DNA from: ZC4RG30 sp964396335
GTDB taxonomy: Bacteria; Pseudomonadota; Gammaproteobacteria; Steroidobacterales; Steroidobacteraceae
Direction of reading: 5' to 3'
Assembly: GCA_964396335.1 (NCBI GenBank)
Contig: CAYNEX010000078.1
Coordinates: 1 to 13,285, forward strand
DNA length: 13,285 nt
How positions within the stretch are numbered: the first letter of the stretch is position 1; every line of letters starts with the position of its first letter. This document shows positions 1-7,046 of the stretch, piece by piece. The position numbers and the translations under genes were made by a program. Below the pieces are notes generated by a model that searched no databases, was not told the origin of the DNA, and saw only the letters and a list, made by a program, of their open reading frames with translations.

Positions 1-1
1 C

Positions 2-2044
2 CAGATCACGCTGCCGCAGCTGATGCAGCACCTGCCCGGCCCGGATTTCCCGACCGCCGGCATCATCAATGGCGCCGCCGAGATCGTCACCGCCTACAAG
101 ACCGGCCGCGGCCGCCTGTCGTTGCGCGGCCGCACGCACTTCGAGGAAGTGGGGCGCGGCGAGCGCCAGGCCATCGTGGTCACCGAGCTGCCCTACCAGG
201 TCAACAAGGCGCGCCTGATCGAGCGCATCGCCGACCTGGTGCGCGAGAAGCAGATCGAGGGCATTGCCAGCGATGGCCTGCGCGACGAGTCCGACAAGGA
301 TGGCATGCGCATCGTCATCGAGCTGAAGCGCGGTGAAGTGGCCGAGGTGGTGCTGAACAACCTCTATGCGCAGACGCCGCTCGAGACGGTGTTCGGCATC
401 AACATGGTGGCGCTGGTCGACGGCCAGCCGCGCCTGTGCTCGCTGCGCGAGATGCTCGACGCCTTCCTGCGCCACCGGCGCGAGGTGGTCACGCGGCGTA
501 CGGTCTATGACCTGCGCAAGGCCCGCGAGCGCGCCCACACCCTCGAGGGCCTCGCCGTGGCGCTGGCCAACATCGACGAGGTGATCGCGCTGATCAAGGC
601 ATCGCCCGCCATGCCCGAGGCGCGCGTCGCGCTGATGTCGCGCGGCTGGCCGGCCGGTGCGGTGCCGAAGATGCTCGAACGGGCCGGCGCGGTCAGCTCG
701 CGTCCGGATGGCCTCGATGCCGCGCTGGGCCTGGGCCCGGATGGCCTCTATCGCCTCAGCGAGGCGCAGGCCAATGCCATCCTCGAGATGCGCCTGTCGC
801 GCCTCACCGGCCTCGAGCAGGACAAGATCCTCAGCGAGTACGGCGACCTGCTGGCGCAGATCGTCGACCTGCTCGACATCCTGGCCCGTCCGGAGCGCCT
901 CACCGAGGTGGTGCGCGACGAGCTGATCGAGATCCGCGACCAGTTCGGCGATGCGCGCCGCACCGAGATCTCGCTGGATCACCTGAACCTGCGCACCGAG
1001 GACCTGATCGAGCCGCAGGACGTGGTGGTGACGTTCTCGCATGCCGGTTATGCCAAGAGCCAGCCGGTGTCCGACTACCAGGCGCAGCGCCGTGGTGGCC
1101 GTGGCCGTGCCGCGGCAGCCACCAAGGACGAGGACTTCATCGAGAAGCTGTTCGTGGCGCATTCCCACGACACGCTGCTGTGCTTCTCGAACCGCGGCCA
1201 GGTGTACTGGCTGCGCGTGTTCGAACTGCCGCAGGCCGGCCGCGCCTCGCGCGGCAAGCCGATGGTGAACCTGCTGCCGCTTGCGGAGGGCGAGAAGATC
1301 ACCGCCGTGCTGCCCATCAAGCAGTACGACGATGGCCACTTCGTCTTCATGGCCACCAGGAACGGCACGGTGAAGAAGACGCCGCTGTCGGCCTACTCGC
1401 GGCCGCGCGCCAGCGGCATCATCGCCGTCGACCTGCGCGATGACGACCAGCTGGTGGGCGTGCAGCTCACCGACGGGCAGCGCGAGATCATGCTGTTCAC
1501 CAGCGGCGGCAAGGCCATCCGCTTCAACGAAGAGGAAGTGCGTCCGATGGGGCGCGATTCCACCGGCGTGCGTGGCGTGAAGCTGGCCGAGGGCCAGTCG
1601 GTGATCTCGCTGATCGTGGTGGGCGAGGGACTCATCCTCACCGCCTCGGCCAATGGTTACGGCAAGCTGACACCGCTGGATGACTTCCCCGGCCACGGCC
1701 GCGGCGGCCAGGGCGTGATCGCGCTGCAGACCACCGAGCGCAATGGCGAGACGGTGGCGGCGCTGCAGGTGACGCTGGACAAGGAGCTGATGATGATCAG
1801 CTCCAATGGCACGCTGGTGCGCACGCCGGTGGCCGACGTCTCCGTGCAGGGCCGCAATACCCAGGGCGTGCGCCTGATCCGCCTGGATGCCGGCGAGCGG
1901 CTGACGGGCGTCGAGGCGGTTGAACCGCTCTCTGAAGAGGAAGCGGCTGCCGAGGGCGAGGGCGAAGGCGAAGGCGAACTGCCGCCCGGACAGGACACCG
2001 CCCCGGACAGTGCGGAAGGTTCGGCCGGAGAATCGCCGGCCTGA
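2..2044 (+). CDS. gyrA: DNA gyrase subunit A, 3' part (5' end outside window)
   Basis: This is the catalytic subunit of the type II topoisomerase that negatively supercoils DNA (A2B2 with GyrB, cytoplasm). The reading frame is open from the first bases, so the start lies upstream; 680 residues are visible. The first readable stretch (LMQHLPGPDFPT) matches the segment after the breakage-reunion active site, so the catalytic tyrosine and the quinolone-resistance region are not in the window. The tower and coiled-coil region follows, containing GINMVAL, RHRREVVTRRT and the LTGLE helix. Then comes the C-terminal beta-pinwheel, whose diagnostic GyrA-box QRRGGRG is encoded at 1085-1105 and which separates gyrase from topoisomerase IV ParC. 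The last 40 or so residues are an acidic, Gly/Glu-rich tail with a GE repeat; acidic tails are known to tune supercoiling in other gyrases. The gene is followed by its own terminator, which separates it from the convergent iron gene. Confidence 0.98.
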   Translation, partial: QITLPQLMQHLPGPDFPTAGIINGAAEIVTAYKTGRGRLSLRGRTHFEEVGRGERQAIVVTELPYQVNKARLIERIADLVREKQIEGIASDGLRDESDKDGMRIVIELKRGEVAEVVLNNLYAQTPLETVFGINMVALVDGQPRLCSLREMLDAFLRHRREVVTRRTVYDLRKARERAHTLEGLAVALANIDEVIALIKASPAMPEARVALMSRGWPAGAVPKMLERAGAVSSRPDGLDAALGLGPDGLYRLSEAQANAILEMRLSRLTGLEQDKILSEYGDLLAQIVDLLDILARPERLTEVVRDELIEIRDQFGDARRTEISLDHLNLRTEDLIEPQDVVVTFSHAGYAKSQPVSDYQAQRRGGRGRAAAATKDEDFIEKLFVAHSHDTLLCFSNRGQVYWLRVFELPQAGRASRGKPMVNLLPLAEGEKITAVLPIKQYDDGHFVFMATRNGTVKKTPLSAYSRPRASGIIAVDLRDDDQLVGVQLTDGQREIMLFTSGGKAIRFNEEEVRPMGRDSTGVRGVKLAEGQSVISLIVVGEGLILTASANGYGKLTPLDDFPGHGRGGQGVIALQTTERNGETVAALQVTLDKELMMISSNGTLVRTPVADVSVQGRNTQGVRLIRLDAGERLTGVEAVEPLSEEEAAAEGEGEGEGELPPGQDTAPDSAEGSAGESPA
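1952..1978 (+). repeat. Hexanucleotide tandem repeat (GARGGC) in gyrA tail
   Basis: Four consecutive GAG/GAA-GGC units plus a final GAA code for alternating Glu-Gly in the acidic C-terminal tail of GyrA. It stays in frame. Such repeats can change length by slippage without breaking the frame; whether this one varies is not known. Confidence 0.75.
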
Positions 2045-2046
2045 TC

Positions 2047-2077
2047 GAACGGGCCCTTCGGGGCCCGTTCTTCTCTT
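2047..2077 (+). terminator. Rho-independent terminator of gyrA
   Basis: A perfect 10-bp stem, GAACGGGCCC (2047-2056) paired with GGGCCCGTTC (2061-2070), closes a stable TTCG tetraloop and is followed by the pyrimidine/T-rich run TTCTCTT. It begins two bases after the gyrA stop codon. It lies in the 43-bp gap between two convergent genes. Read on the minus strand it has no T-run, so it may stop transcription from the piuC side less well. Confidence 0.88.
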
Positions 2078-2087
2078 GCGGCCGACC

Positions 2088-2768
2088 TCAGGTGTCGGCC
2101 CACATCCTCAGCAGGTTGTGATACACGCCGGTGAGCTGGATCGTCGAGGGATGATCCGGTGACTGCGTCGCCAGGCGCTGGATCGCCGTATCCATGTCGA
2201 ACAGCAGCGCGCGCTGCGCGTCATCGCGCACCATGCTCTGGATCCAGAAGAACGAGGCCAGGCGCGCGCCGCGCGTCACCGGATTGACCCGGTGCAGGCT
2301 GCTGGCCGGGTACAGCACCATGTGGCCGGCAGGCAGCTTGATGGCATGCGCGCCATAGGTGTCCTCCACCACCAGTTCACCGCCGTCGTATTCCGATGGT
2401 TGGGCCAGGAACAGGGTCGCCGACAGGTCGGTGCGCACGCGATGCGGCGTGCCGCGCACCATGCGCACCGCGTTGTCGACGTGCAGGCCGAAGGACTGGC
2501 CGCCGGCATAGCGGTTGAACAGCGGCGGGAACACCTTGAGTGGCAGCGCCGCGGACACGAAGCGCGGATTGCGCTCCAGCGCGGCCAGGATCATCTCGCC
2601 CAGCCTGCGCGCGGCGGGCGAATCCTCGGAAAGCTGCTGGTTGTCCTTGGCGCGCGCCGACTGGTGGCCGGCGGTGACCTTGCCATCCACCCATTCGGAT
2701 GCGTCGAGCAGGCTGCGCGCCTCGCGCAGCTGGGCTTCCTGAAGTACGCCCGGGATCGTGATGATCAT
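2088..2768 (-). CDS. piuC: PKHD-type Fe(II)/2-oxoglutarate hydroxylase (PiuC/YbiX family)
   Basis: A cytoplasmic non-haem iron dioxygenase that uses 2-oxoglutarate and O2; the physiological substrate of the family is not firmly established, although it is found repeatedly beside catecholate siderophore receptors. The protein has 226 residues, the normal size for E. coli YbiX/Pseudomonas PiuC. The metal-binding facial triad is visible as H96-x-D98 (FGLHVDNA) and H159 (SSLHRVNPV), and R169, ten residues after the last histidine (TRGARLASFFW), is the expected 2-oxoglutarate-binding arginine. The start is supported by AGGA at 2773-2776 on the minus strand, four bases before ATG. It lies 56 bp downstream of the receptor gene in the same direction, as ybiX does after fiu in E. 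coli, so it is probably cotranscribed from the Fur-controlled receptor promoter, subject to the hairpin in between. Confidence 0.94.
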   Translation of the reverse strand: MIITIPGVLQEAQLREARSLLDASEWVDGKVTAGHQSARAKDNQQLSEDSPAARRLGEMILAALERNPRFVSAALPLKVFPPLFNRYAGGQSFGLHVDNAVRMVRGTPHRVRTDLSATLFLAQPSEYDGGELVVEDTYGAHAIKLPAGHMVLYPASSLHRVNPVTRGARLASFFWIQSMVRDDAQRALLFDMDTAIQRLATQSPDHPSTIQLTGVYHNLLRMWADT

Positions 2769-2780
2769 GGTTTCCTGCCA

Positions 2781-2817
2781 GCTTCCGGCCGCCGCCGCGA
2801 TGGCGGCGGCCGGAAGC
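2781..2817 (-). promoter_or_regulatory. Strong intercistronic hairpin between receptor gene and piuC
   Basis: A perfect 16-bp inverted repeat, GCTTCCGGCCGCCGCC (2781-2796) against GGCGGCGGCCGGAAGC (2802-2817), has a 5-base loop GCGAT. On the minus-strand mRNA it falls after the receptor stop codon and ends 12 bases before the piuC ATG, only four bases ahead of the AGGA ribosome-binding site. No T-run follows it in either direction, so a classical terminator is unlikely. It could protect the receptor message from 3' exonucleases, reduce piuC expression relative to the receptor, or act in Rho- or pausing-dependent attenuation. The structure is directly seen; the role is inferred. Confidence 0.8.
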
Positions 2818-2824
2818 GTGTTCG

Positions 2825-5116
2825 TCAGAAGCTGAGATTAGCGGACAGAACGACCGAGCGTGCCTCGCCGGGTGTGGCCCATGCCAGCCGCTGCGTGCGC
2901 AGCCGCGTCAGGTACTGCTTGTCGAACAGGTTGTTGACGTTCAGCTGCAATTGCAGCTTCCGGTTCACCGTGTAGCTGGCCATCGCGCGATGGACCACGT
3001 AACCGCCCACCGTGGGCAGGGAGCCGTCGGGATTGGTGGCCGAATGCTGTTGCAGGTAGACCTTGCCCTGCCAGGTCAGGCCATAACCCAGCTGGACGCC
3101 GCGTGCCACATCCCAGGTGGTCCACAGGCTGGCCGAGTGCTTCGGCGTGTTGGTGAGGGGATCACCGCGGGTGTAGTCCTGTCCGGACTCCGAGACGAAA
3201 TCCGATGCGCCCTGCAGCACTTCGCTGTCGAGCAGCGTGTAGTTCGCGAACACGCTCCAGCCGGGCAGGATGCGCCCGGCCGCGCCCAGCACCAGCGAGT
3301 CGACGCGCGCGCTGCCATCCAGGACCTGCTCACCGGAGGGATTGTCCGGATTGCCCGGATCGGCCACGCGATAGTTGGTGCGCTCGTTGCGGGCCACCGC
3401 CGCGGTCAGCGACAGACGACCATCCAGTGCATCCCATTTCGCGCCGAGTTCGAAGCTCTCCGCCTCCTCCGGGTCGACATTGCAGGTGGCATCGGTGCAG
3501 CTGCCATTGACCGTGGCCACCGACGGGGTCTGCGAATTGCCGTAGGCAAAGTAGAGGCTCGCCAGCGCAGTGGGCTTGAAGACCAGGCCGGCGCGATAGG
3601 AGAGCAGCGTTTCGTCATTGCTGGCCGGTGGCAGGACCTCCGGCGGATCACCACTGGCGGGGGTGGCCAGGTTCACCTGCTGGAAATCCGCCTCGTTGCG
3701 TTCGATGCGCACGCCGCCATTGAAGGCCCAGCGCTCGGACAACTGGATGTTGTCGAACAGGTAGGCGGCGCGATTGTCCAGCTCGCCGTCCAGGGTCTGG
3801 TTGGCGATGAAATGGACCGGTCCGCTGTAAGGCACGGCTGCAGGATTGGCGATGCTGGTGCGCGGCAGGACCGGGTTCGGCGTGGCGCCGTCCGGATTGC
3901 GCAGCGAATTGCCGGAGCGGCGGAAGTAGGTCTCGCTCGACAGGGCCATGCCGAAGACCAGCGTGTGCTGCGCCGTGCCGGTGGTGAAACGGGAAGTCAG
4001 GTCGGCCTGTGTCATGAACAGGCGGTTGCGCGTGTCGCGGGTCGTGCCGCGCGGGCCGCTGGGCTGGTACTCGCCGGGGCTGAATCCCGCCGCACAGGGC
4101 GCAAGGCCGGCATTGGAAGGAGAGGTGCCATCCGCGAGGCAGAAGGTGCCCTGCGGCGGATTCACCAGCAGGAACTGGTCGGTCTGCTGCCAGCGGGTCT
4201 GGCTGCGCAGTGAAAGGTTGTCGCTGGCGAAATGATCCAGGGTCAGGGTCACCGCGTCAGTCTCGTTCACCTGCCTGTCGACATCGGCGTAGCCGAAATA
4301 ACTCTCACGGTTGGCACCGGGCAGGATCCGGCCCTCCCAGGTGGGTACGCCGTATTGCGGCGTGTTGCGGTCATGCTGGTGCAGGTAGGCCAGGGATGCC
4401 GTGGTGGCCTGGCCGAGCCCGATGGCCACCGAGGGGGCGACGCCCCAGCGTTCGTTCTTCTCCACCTCGCGGTCGGGCACGTCATTGCGATGGCCCATCA
4501 CGTTCAGTCGCACGGCGGCGGAATCACCGATCTGGTGGTTGAAATCGCCGGCGACGCGACCGTAGCGGTCCGTGCCCGCACCCAGCGTGACATCGTCGAA
4601 ATCGCCGAGCCGCGCGGTCTTGCTGACCAGGTTGATGGTGCCGCCCACGGAGCCGGAACCGGCATACACCGAGTTGGCACCGTTCACCACCTCGACCTGC
4701 TCGAGGTTGAAGGCATCCGAGCGCGTGTACTGCGCGCTGTCGCGGAAGCCGTCGACGGTGATGTCGTTGCTGCCGGTGAAGCCACGCAGGTTGATGCTGT
4801 CGCCGTAGCCGCCACCGCCTTCACCGGCGCCGAAGGTGATGCCCGGCACGGTCGAGAGGATGTCGCGCAGCGACAGCATGTTCTGCTGGGCGATGGTTTC
4901 CCGGGTGACCACGGTGATGGTCTGGGGGGTATCGAGCAGCGGCGCGGTGTACTTGGGCGAGGAGGCCTGGTCGACGCGTGTGCCGTCCTCTTCCTCGGTC
5001 ACCGTGACAGTGCCCAGTTGCGGAGCAGGTTCGGCGGCGGAGGCCGGCGCGCCGGCGGCGCACAGGGTGGCGGCGACGGCGGCGGCGATGGCGGAGCGGG
5101 AATCGGTCGTGTTCAT
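2825..5116 (-). CDS. fiu: TonB-dependent catecholate siderophore receptor (Fiu/PiuA-like)
   Basis: An outer-membrane 22-strand barrel receptor that imports a ferric siderophore using TonB energy. From the chosen start it has 763 residues. Residues 1-27 look like a signal peptide ending ASA before AEPAPQ. A TonB box, TVTVT, is at about 36-40. The plug domain (about 60-165) holds TPQTITVV, the glycine-rich GEGGGGYGDSINLRGF and VDGFRDSAQY, which are typical of the Fiu branch of catecholate receptors. The barrel ends in a C-terminal phenylalanine (ANLSF), the normal outer-membrane signal. Two close cysteine pairs (FCLADG...APCAAG and SCTDATC) probably form loop disulfides. An ATG at 5176 would add 20 residues ahead of the signal peptide but lies upstream of the predicted transcription start, so 5116 is preferred although its ribosome-binding site (AGGGA, 13 bases away) is poor. 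Ligand specificity cannot be read; Fiu-type catechols are the best guess. Confidence 0.93.
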   Translation of the reverse strand: MNTTDSRSAIAAAVAATLCAAGAPASAAEPAPQLGTVTVTEEEDGTRVDQASSPKYTAPLLDTPQTITVVTRETIAQQNMLSLRDILSTVPGITFGAGEGGGGYGDSINLRGFTGSNDITVDGFRDSAQYTRSDAFNLEQVEVVNGANSVYAGSGSVGGTINLVSKTARLGDFDDVTLGAGTDRYGRVAGDFNHQIGDSAAVRLNVMGHRNDVPDREVEKNERWGVAPSVAIGLGQATTASLAYLHQHDRNTPQYGVPTWEGRILPGANRESYFGYADVDRQVNETDAVTLTLDHFASDNLSLRSQTRWQQTDQFLLVNPPQGTFCLADGTSPSNAGLAPCAAGFSPGEYQPSGPRGTTRDTRNRLFMTQADLTSRFTTGTAQHTLVFGMALSSETYFRRSGNSLRNPDGATPNPVLPRTSIANPAAVPYSGPVHFIANQTLDGELDNRAAYLFDNIQLSERWAFNGGVRIERNEADFQQVNLATPASGDPPEVLPPASNDETLLSYRAGLVFKPTALASLYFAYGNSQTPSVATVNGSCTDATCNVDPEEAESFELGAKWDALDGRLSLTAAVARNERTNYRVADPGNPDNPSGEQVLDGSARVDSLVLGAAGRILPGWSVFANYTLLDSEVLQGASDFVSESGQDYTRGDPLTNTPKHSASLWTTWDVARGVQLGYGLTWQGKVYLQQHSATNPDGSLPTVGGYVVHRAMASYTVNRKLQLQLNVNNLFDKQYLTRLRTQRLAWATPGEARSVVLSANLSF

Positions 5117-5154
5117 GAGTGGCGGGTCGTCCCTGAGAGAGGAGTGGGCGGCCG

Positions 5155-5184
5155 ATACTAGAATCGTTGAATCCATGAATGCAA
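5155..5184 (-). promoter_or_regulatory. Candidate sigma-70 promoter of the receptor-piuC unit
   Basis: On the minus strand TTGCAT (5184-5179) and TAGTAT (5160-5155) are separated by 18 bases. The -10 is good (5 of 6), the -35 weak (3 of 6). The expected transcription start, near 5148, leaves a leader of about 30 bases before the ATG at 5116. The -35 overlaps the Fur box, which would explain repression when iron is plentiful. Confidence 0.5.
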
Positions 5185-5195
5185 ATCATTCTTAT
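5167..5195 (+). promoter_or_regulatory. Candidate sigma-70 promoter of tonB
   Basis: TTGAAT (5167-5172) and TCTTAT (5190-5195) are spaced by 17 bases, each matching 4 of 6 consensus positions. The start of transcription would fall near 5202, about 30 bases before the tonB ATG. The -10 lies inside the Fur palindrome, so one bound Fur could block both divergent promoters. Confidence 0.5.
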
Positions 5196-5200
5196 TTGCA
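5180..5200. promoter_or_regulatory. Fur box shared by divergent receptor and tonB genes
   Basis: The palindrome TGCAAAT-N7-ATTTGCA is perfect in its 7-base arms. Its central 19 bases read on the minus strand match 12 of 19 positions of the classical Fur box GATAATGATAATCATTATC by hand alignment. It is one of the few AT-rich stretches in an otherwise GC-rich window and lies between two iron-transport genes, overlapping promoter elements for both. Iron-dependent repression by Fur is inferred from this. Confidence 0.8.
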
Positions 5201-5218
5201 CAAGAGAACAACTCTTGT
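5200..5218. repeat. Second inverted repeat next to the Fur box
   Basis: ACAAGAG (5200-5206) and CTCTTGT (5212-5218) form a perfect 7-bp inverted repeat with centre AACAA. It abuts the Fur palindrome and falls in the predicted first bases of the tonB message, so it could be a second operator half-site pair or a short leader hairpin. Function unknown. Confidence 0.6.
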
Positions 5219-5231
5219 CTAAGATGCGTCC

Positions 5232-5882
5232 ATGGGACTGCTGCAACCTGCTGCTCCGGGGCCGGGCCATGTCGGTGGCCGGGGTGTGATCCTCGCGGCC
5301 ATCGTCGGCCTGCATGGCGCGGCAGTCGCGGGGCTGATGCACATGAATGCAGTGGCTCCGGGCGTGGAAACGGCCCCACCCATCCGGGCGGTATTGCTGC
5401 AGGCCGATCCGGTGCAGGAACAGCGACCGCAGATCGAACCCGAGCTCTCGCTGCCCGAGATCCAGATTCCGCCTGTACTGGTCCCGCTGCAGTGGTCGGC
5501 GCCGCCACCGGTCGCCATCCAGGTGTCGACGCGCACTGCGCCGCAGCCTGCCACTTCCAGTGCGGCCGAGGACGCCGTGGACGCCGACGTGCCGGTGCAG
5601 TTGCAGAGCATCGATTACCTGCAGCGCGTCGAACCCCGCTATCCGCCTGCGGCGAAGCGGGCGCGGGCCCAGGGCACCGTGTTCCTGCGCGTGATCATCG
5701 GCACCGATGGCCGGCCGCGCGAGGTACGGGTGGAGCGCAGCAGCGGCCATGAGCTGCTGGATGTCGCCGCCCGCGCTGCGGTGGAGAAGTGGCTGTTCCG
5801 GCCCTACCGCGAGAATGGCGTGGCGCGCGTGGCCAGCGTGATCGTGCCGATCGAATTCGCCATCACCGCGCGACGGGGTTGA
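5232..5882 (+). CDS. tonB: TonB-family energy transducer
   Basis: An inner-membrane protein that couples the ExbB-ExbD proton-driven motor to outer-membrane receptors. It has 216 residues. A single hydrophobic segment at about 18-36 contains a histidine (H28, LHGAAVAG) in the position expected for the TonB transmembrane histidine. A proline-rich periplasmic linker follows (about 45-125), with PP and P-rich patches but without the long EP/KP repeats of enteric TonB. The C-terminal TonB domain (about 127-212) shows EPRYPPAAKRARAQGTVFLR, a GTDGRPREVRVERSSGH stretch and the WLFRPYRENG motif. The ribosome-binding site is weak (AAGA). It is divergent from the siderophore receptor and shares its Fur box, so it is probably a receptor-dedicated TonB induced in iron starvation. 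exbB and exbD are not in the window and must be supplied from elsewhere. Confidence 0.92.
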   Translation: MGLLQPAAPGPGHVGGRGVILAAIVGLHGAAVAGLMHMNAVAPGVETAPPIRAVLLQADPVQEQRPQIEPELSLPEIQIPPVLVPLQWSAPPPVAIQVSTRTAPQPATSSAAEDAVDADVPVQLQSIDYLQRVEPRYPPAAKRARAQGTVFLRVIIGTDGRPREVRVERSSGHELLDVAARAAVEKWLFRPYRENGVARVASVIVPIEFAITARRG

Positions 5883-5928
5883 GCCTCACCCGCGCATAAG
5901 CCCATGCGGAAATGCTGCCGGGGGCTGC

Positions 5929-5937
5929 TGCTAGAAT
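5929..5937 (+). promoter_or_regulatory. Candidate extended -10 promoter of the serC operon
   Basis: TGC-TAGAAT is an extended -10 element (TGn plus a 5-of-6 hexamer); no good -35 is seen 16-18 bases upstream, as is usual for extended -10 promoters. Transcription would begin near 5944, about 20 bases ahead of the serC GTG, which argues against the ATG codons at 5904 and 5912 as starts. The rest of the 81-bp gap after tonB holds only a weak 5-bp stem (5893-5908) without a T-run. Confidence 0.5.
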
Positions 5938-5953
5938 GGCCACCCCATTCAGC

Positions 5954-5963
5954 AGGGTGCACC
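5954..5963 (+). promoter_or_regulatory. Ribosome-binding site that fixes the serC GTG start
   Basis: AGGG at 5954-5957 is followed by a 6-base spacer to GTG at 5964. The protein from this GTG begins MRVFNFSAGPAVLP, the standard N-terminus of SerC, whereas the upstream ATG at 5904 would add 20 unrelated residues. Confidence 0.8.
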
Positions 5964-7046
5964 GTGCGAGTCTTCAACTTTTCGGCCGGTCCGGCCGTGT
6001 TGCCCACCGAGGTCCTGGAACAGGTGCAGCAGGAGCTGCCCGACTGGCAGGGCAGTGGCATGTCCGTGATGGAAGTGAGTCACCGTGGCAAGGCGTTCGT
6101 GCGCTGTGCCGAGGAGGCCGAGGCCGACCTGCGTGAGCTGCTGGCCGTGCCCTCCGACTACAAGGTGCTGTTCCTGCAGGGCGGTGCCACCGGCCAGTTC
6201 GCCGCCATCCCGATGAACCTCGCCACCTGGGGTTCCACGGTGGACTACGTCAACACCGGCTCGTGGTCGAAGAAGGCGCTGGAAGAGGCGCGCACCTTCT
6301 GCGGCAAGGTGCAGGTGGTCGCGGACGCGAAAGAGAGCAAATACACACGCGTGCCACCGCAGGGCGATTGGAACTGCTCGCCCGATGCCGCGTACCTGCA
6401 CTACACGCCGAATGAAACCATCGGCGGCGTGGAATTCCCGTTCGTGCCCGACACCGGCAATGTGCCACTGGTGGGCGATTTTTCCTCGACGCTGCTGTCG
6501 CGTCCGCTGGATGTGTCGCAGTTCGGCCTGATCTATGCCGGCGCGCAGAAGAACATCGGTCCTGCGGGCCTGTGCATCGTGATCGTGCGCGAGGACCTGC
6601 TGGGCCGCGTGCGTCCGGCCACACCCTCGGTGTGGAACTACCAGAAGATGGCCGCGGATGGCTCGATGTCGAACACGCCGCCGACCTTCGCCTGGTATGT
6701 GGCCGGCCTGGTGTTCAAGTGGCTGAAGAAGCACGGCGGACTTGCGGCCATGGGTGAACGCAATCGCGCCAAGGCGGCGAAGCTTTACGCTGCCATCGAC
6801 GACTCGCCGTTCTACGCCAACCCGGTGGAGAAGGGCAGTCGCTCGTGGATGAACGTGCCGTTCACGCTGGCCAGGCCCGAGCTGGACAAGACCTTCCTCG
6901 CCGAGGCCGAAGCCGCCGGCCTGAAGAACCTGGCCGGACACCGCTCGGTGGGCGGCATGCGGGCCAGCATCTATAACGCCATGCCGGTTGAAGGCGTGGA
7001 TGCGCTGGTGGATTTCATGCGGGAGTTCGAGCGTCGCCATGGCTGA
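5964..7046 (+). CDS. serC: Phosphoserine aminotransferase
   Basis: A PLP enzyme (cytoplasm) that transfers the amino group of glutamate to 3-phosphohydroxypyruvate to give phosphoserine; in many proteobacteria the same enzyme acts on 3-hydroxy-4-phosphohydroxythreonine aldehyde precursor steps of pyridoxal phosphate synthesis. From the GTG start it has 360 residues, close to the 362 of E. coli SerC. Family signatures visible are NFSAGPA at the N-terminus, MEVSHRGK, FLQGGATGQFAAIPMNL, the GGVEFPF and GDFSSTLLSRP segment, and the PLP-lysine motif YAGAQKNIGPAGLCIVIV. TPPTFAWYVAGLVFKWLK and the C-terminal GLKNLAGHRSVGGMRASIYNAM are also typical. It is the first gene of the biosynthetic run and overlaps serA by 8 bp, so the two steps of serine synthesis are probably translated together. 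Confidence 0.97.
   Translation: MRVFNFSAGPAVLPTEVLEQVQQELPDWQGSGMSVMEVSHRGKAFVRCAEEAEADLRELLAVPSDYKVLFLQGGATGQFAAIPMNLATWGSTVDYVNTGSWSKKALEEARTFCGKVQVVADAKESKYTRVPPQGDWNCSPDAAYLHYTPNETIGGVEFPFVPDTGNVPLVGDFSSTLLSRPLDVSQFGLIYAGAQKNIGPAGLCIVIVREDLLGRVRPATPSVWNYQKMAADGSMSNTPPTFAWYVAGLVFKWLKKHGGLAAMGERNRAKAAKLYAAIDDSPFYANPVEKGSRSWMNVPFTLARPELDKTFLAEAEAAGLKNLAGHRSVGGMRASIYNAMPVEGVDALVDFMREFERRHG

Noticed and set aside
2080..2100. Inverted repeat GGCCGAC-N7-GTCGGCC overlapping the piuC stop codon, possible piuC terminator
   Set aside because: Only 7 bp, partly inside coding sequence and without a T-run on the minus strand. It may help with the neighbouring gyrA hairpin, but I cannot support it as a terminator.
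2951..4213. 420-codon plus-strand open frame within the receptor gene
   Set aside because: Antisense to a receptor with clear barrel and plug motifs; Arg/Ala/Gly-rich with no domain.
5893..5908. CGCAT-N6-ATGCG hairpin after tonB as its terminator
   Set aside because: A 5-bp stem without T-run; no convincing terminator separates tonB from serC, so some read-through is possible.
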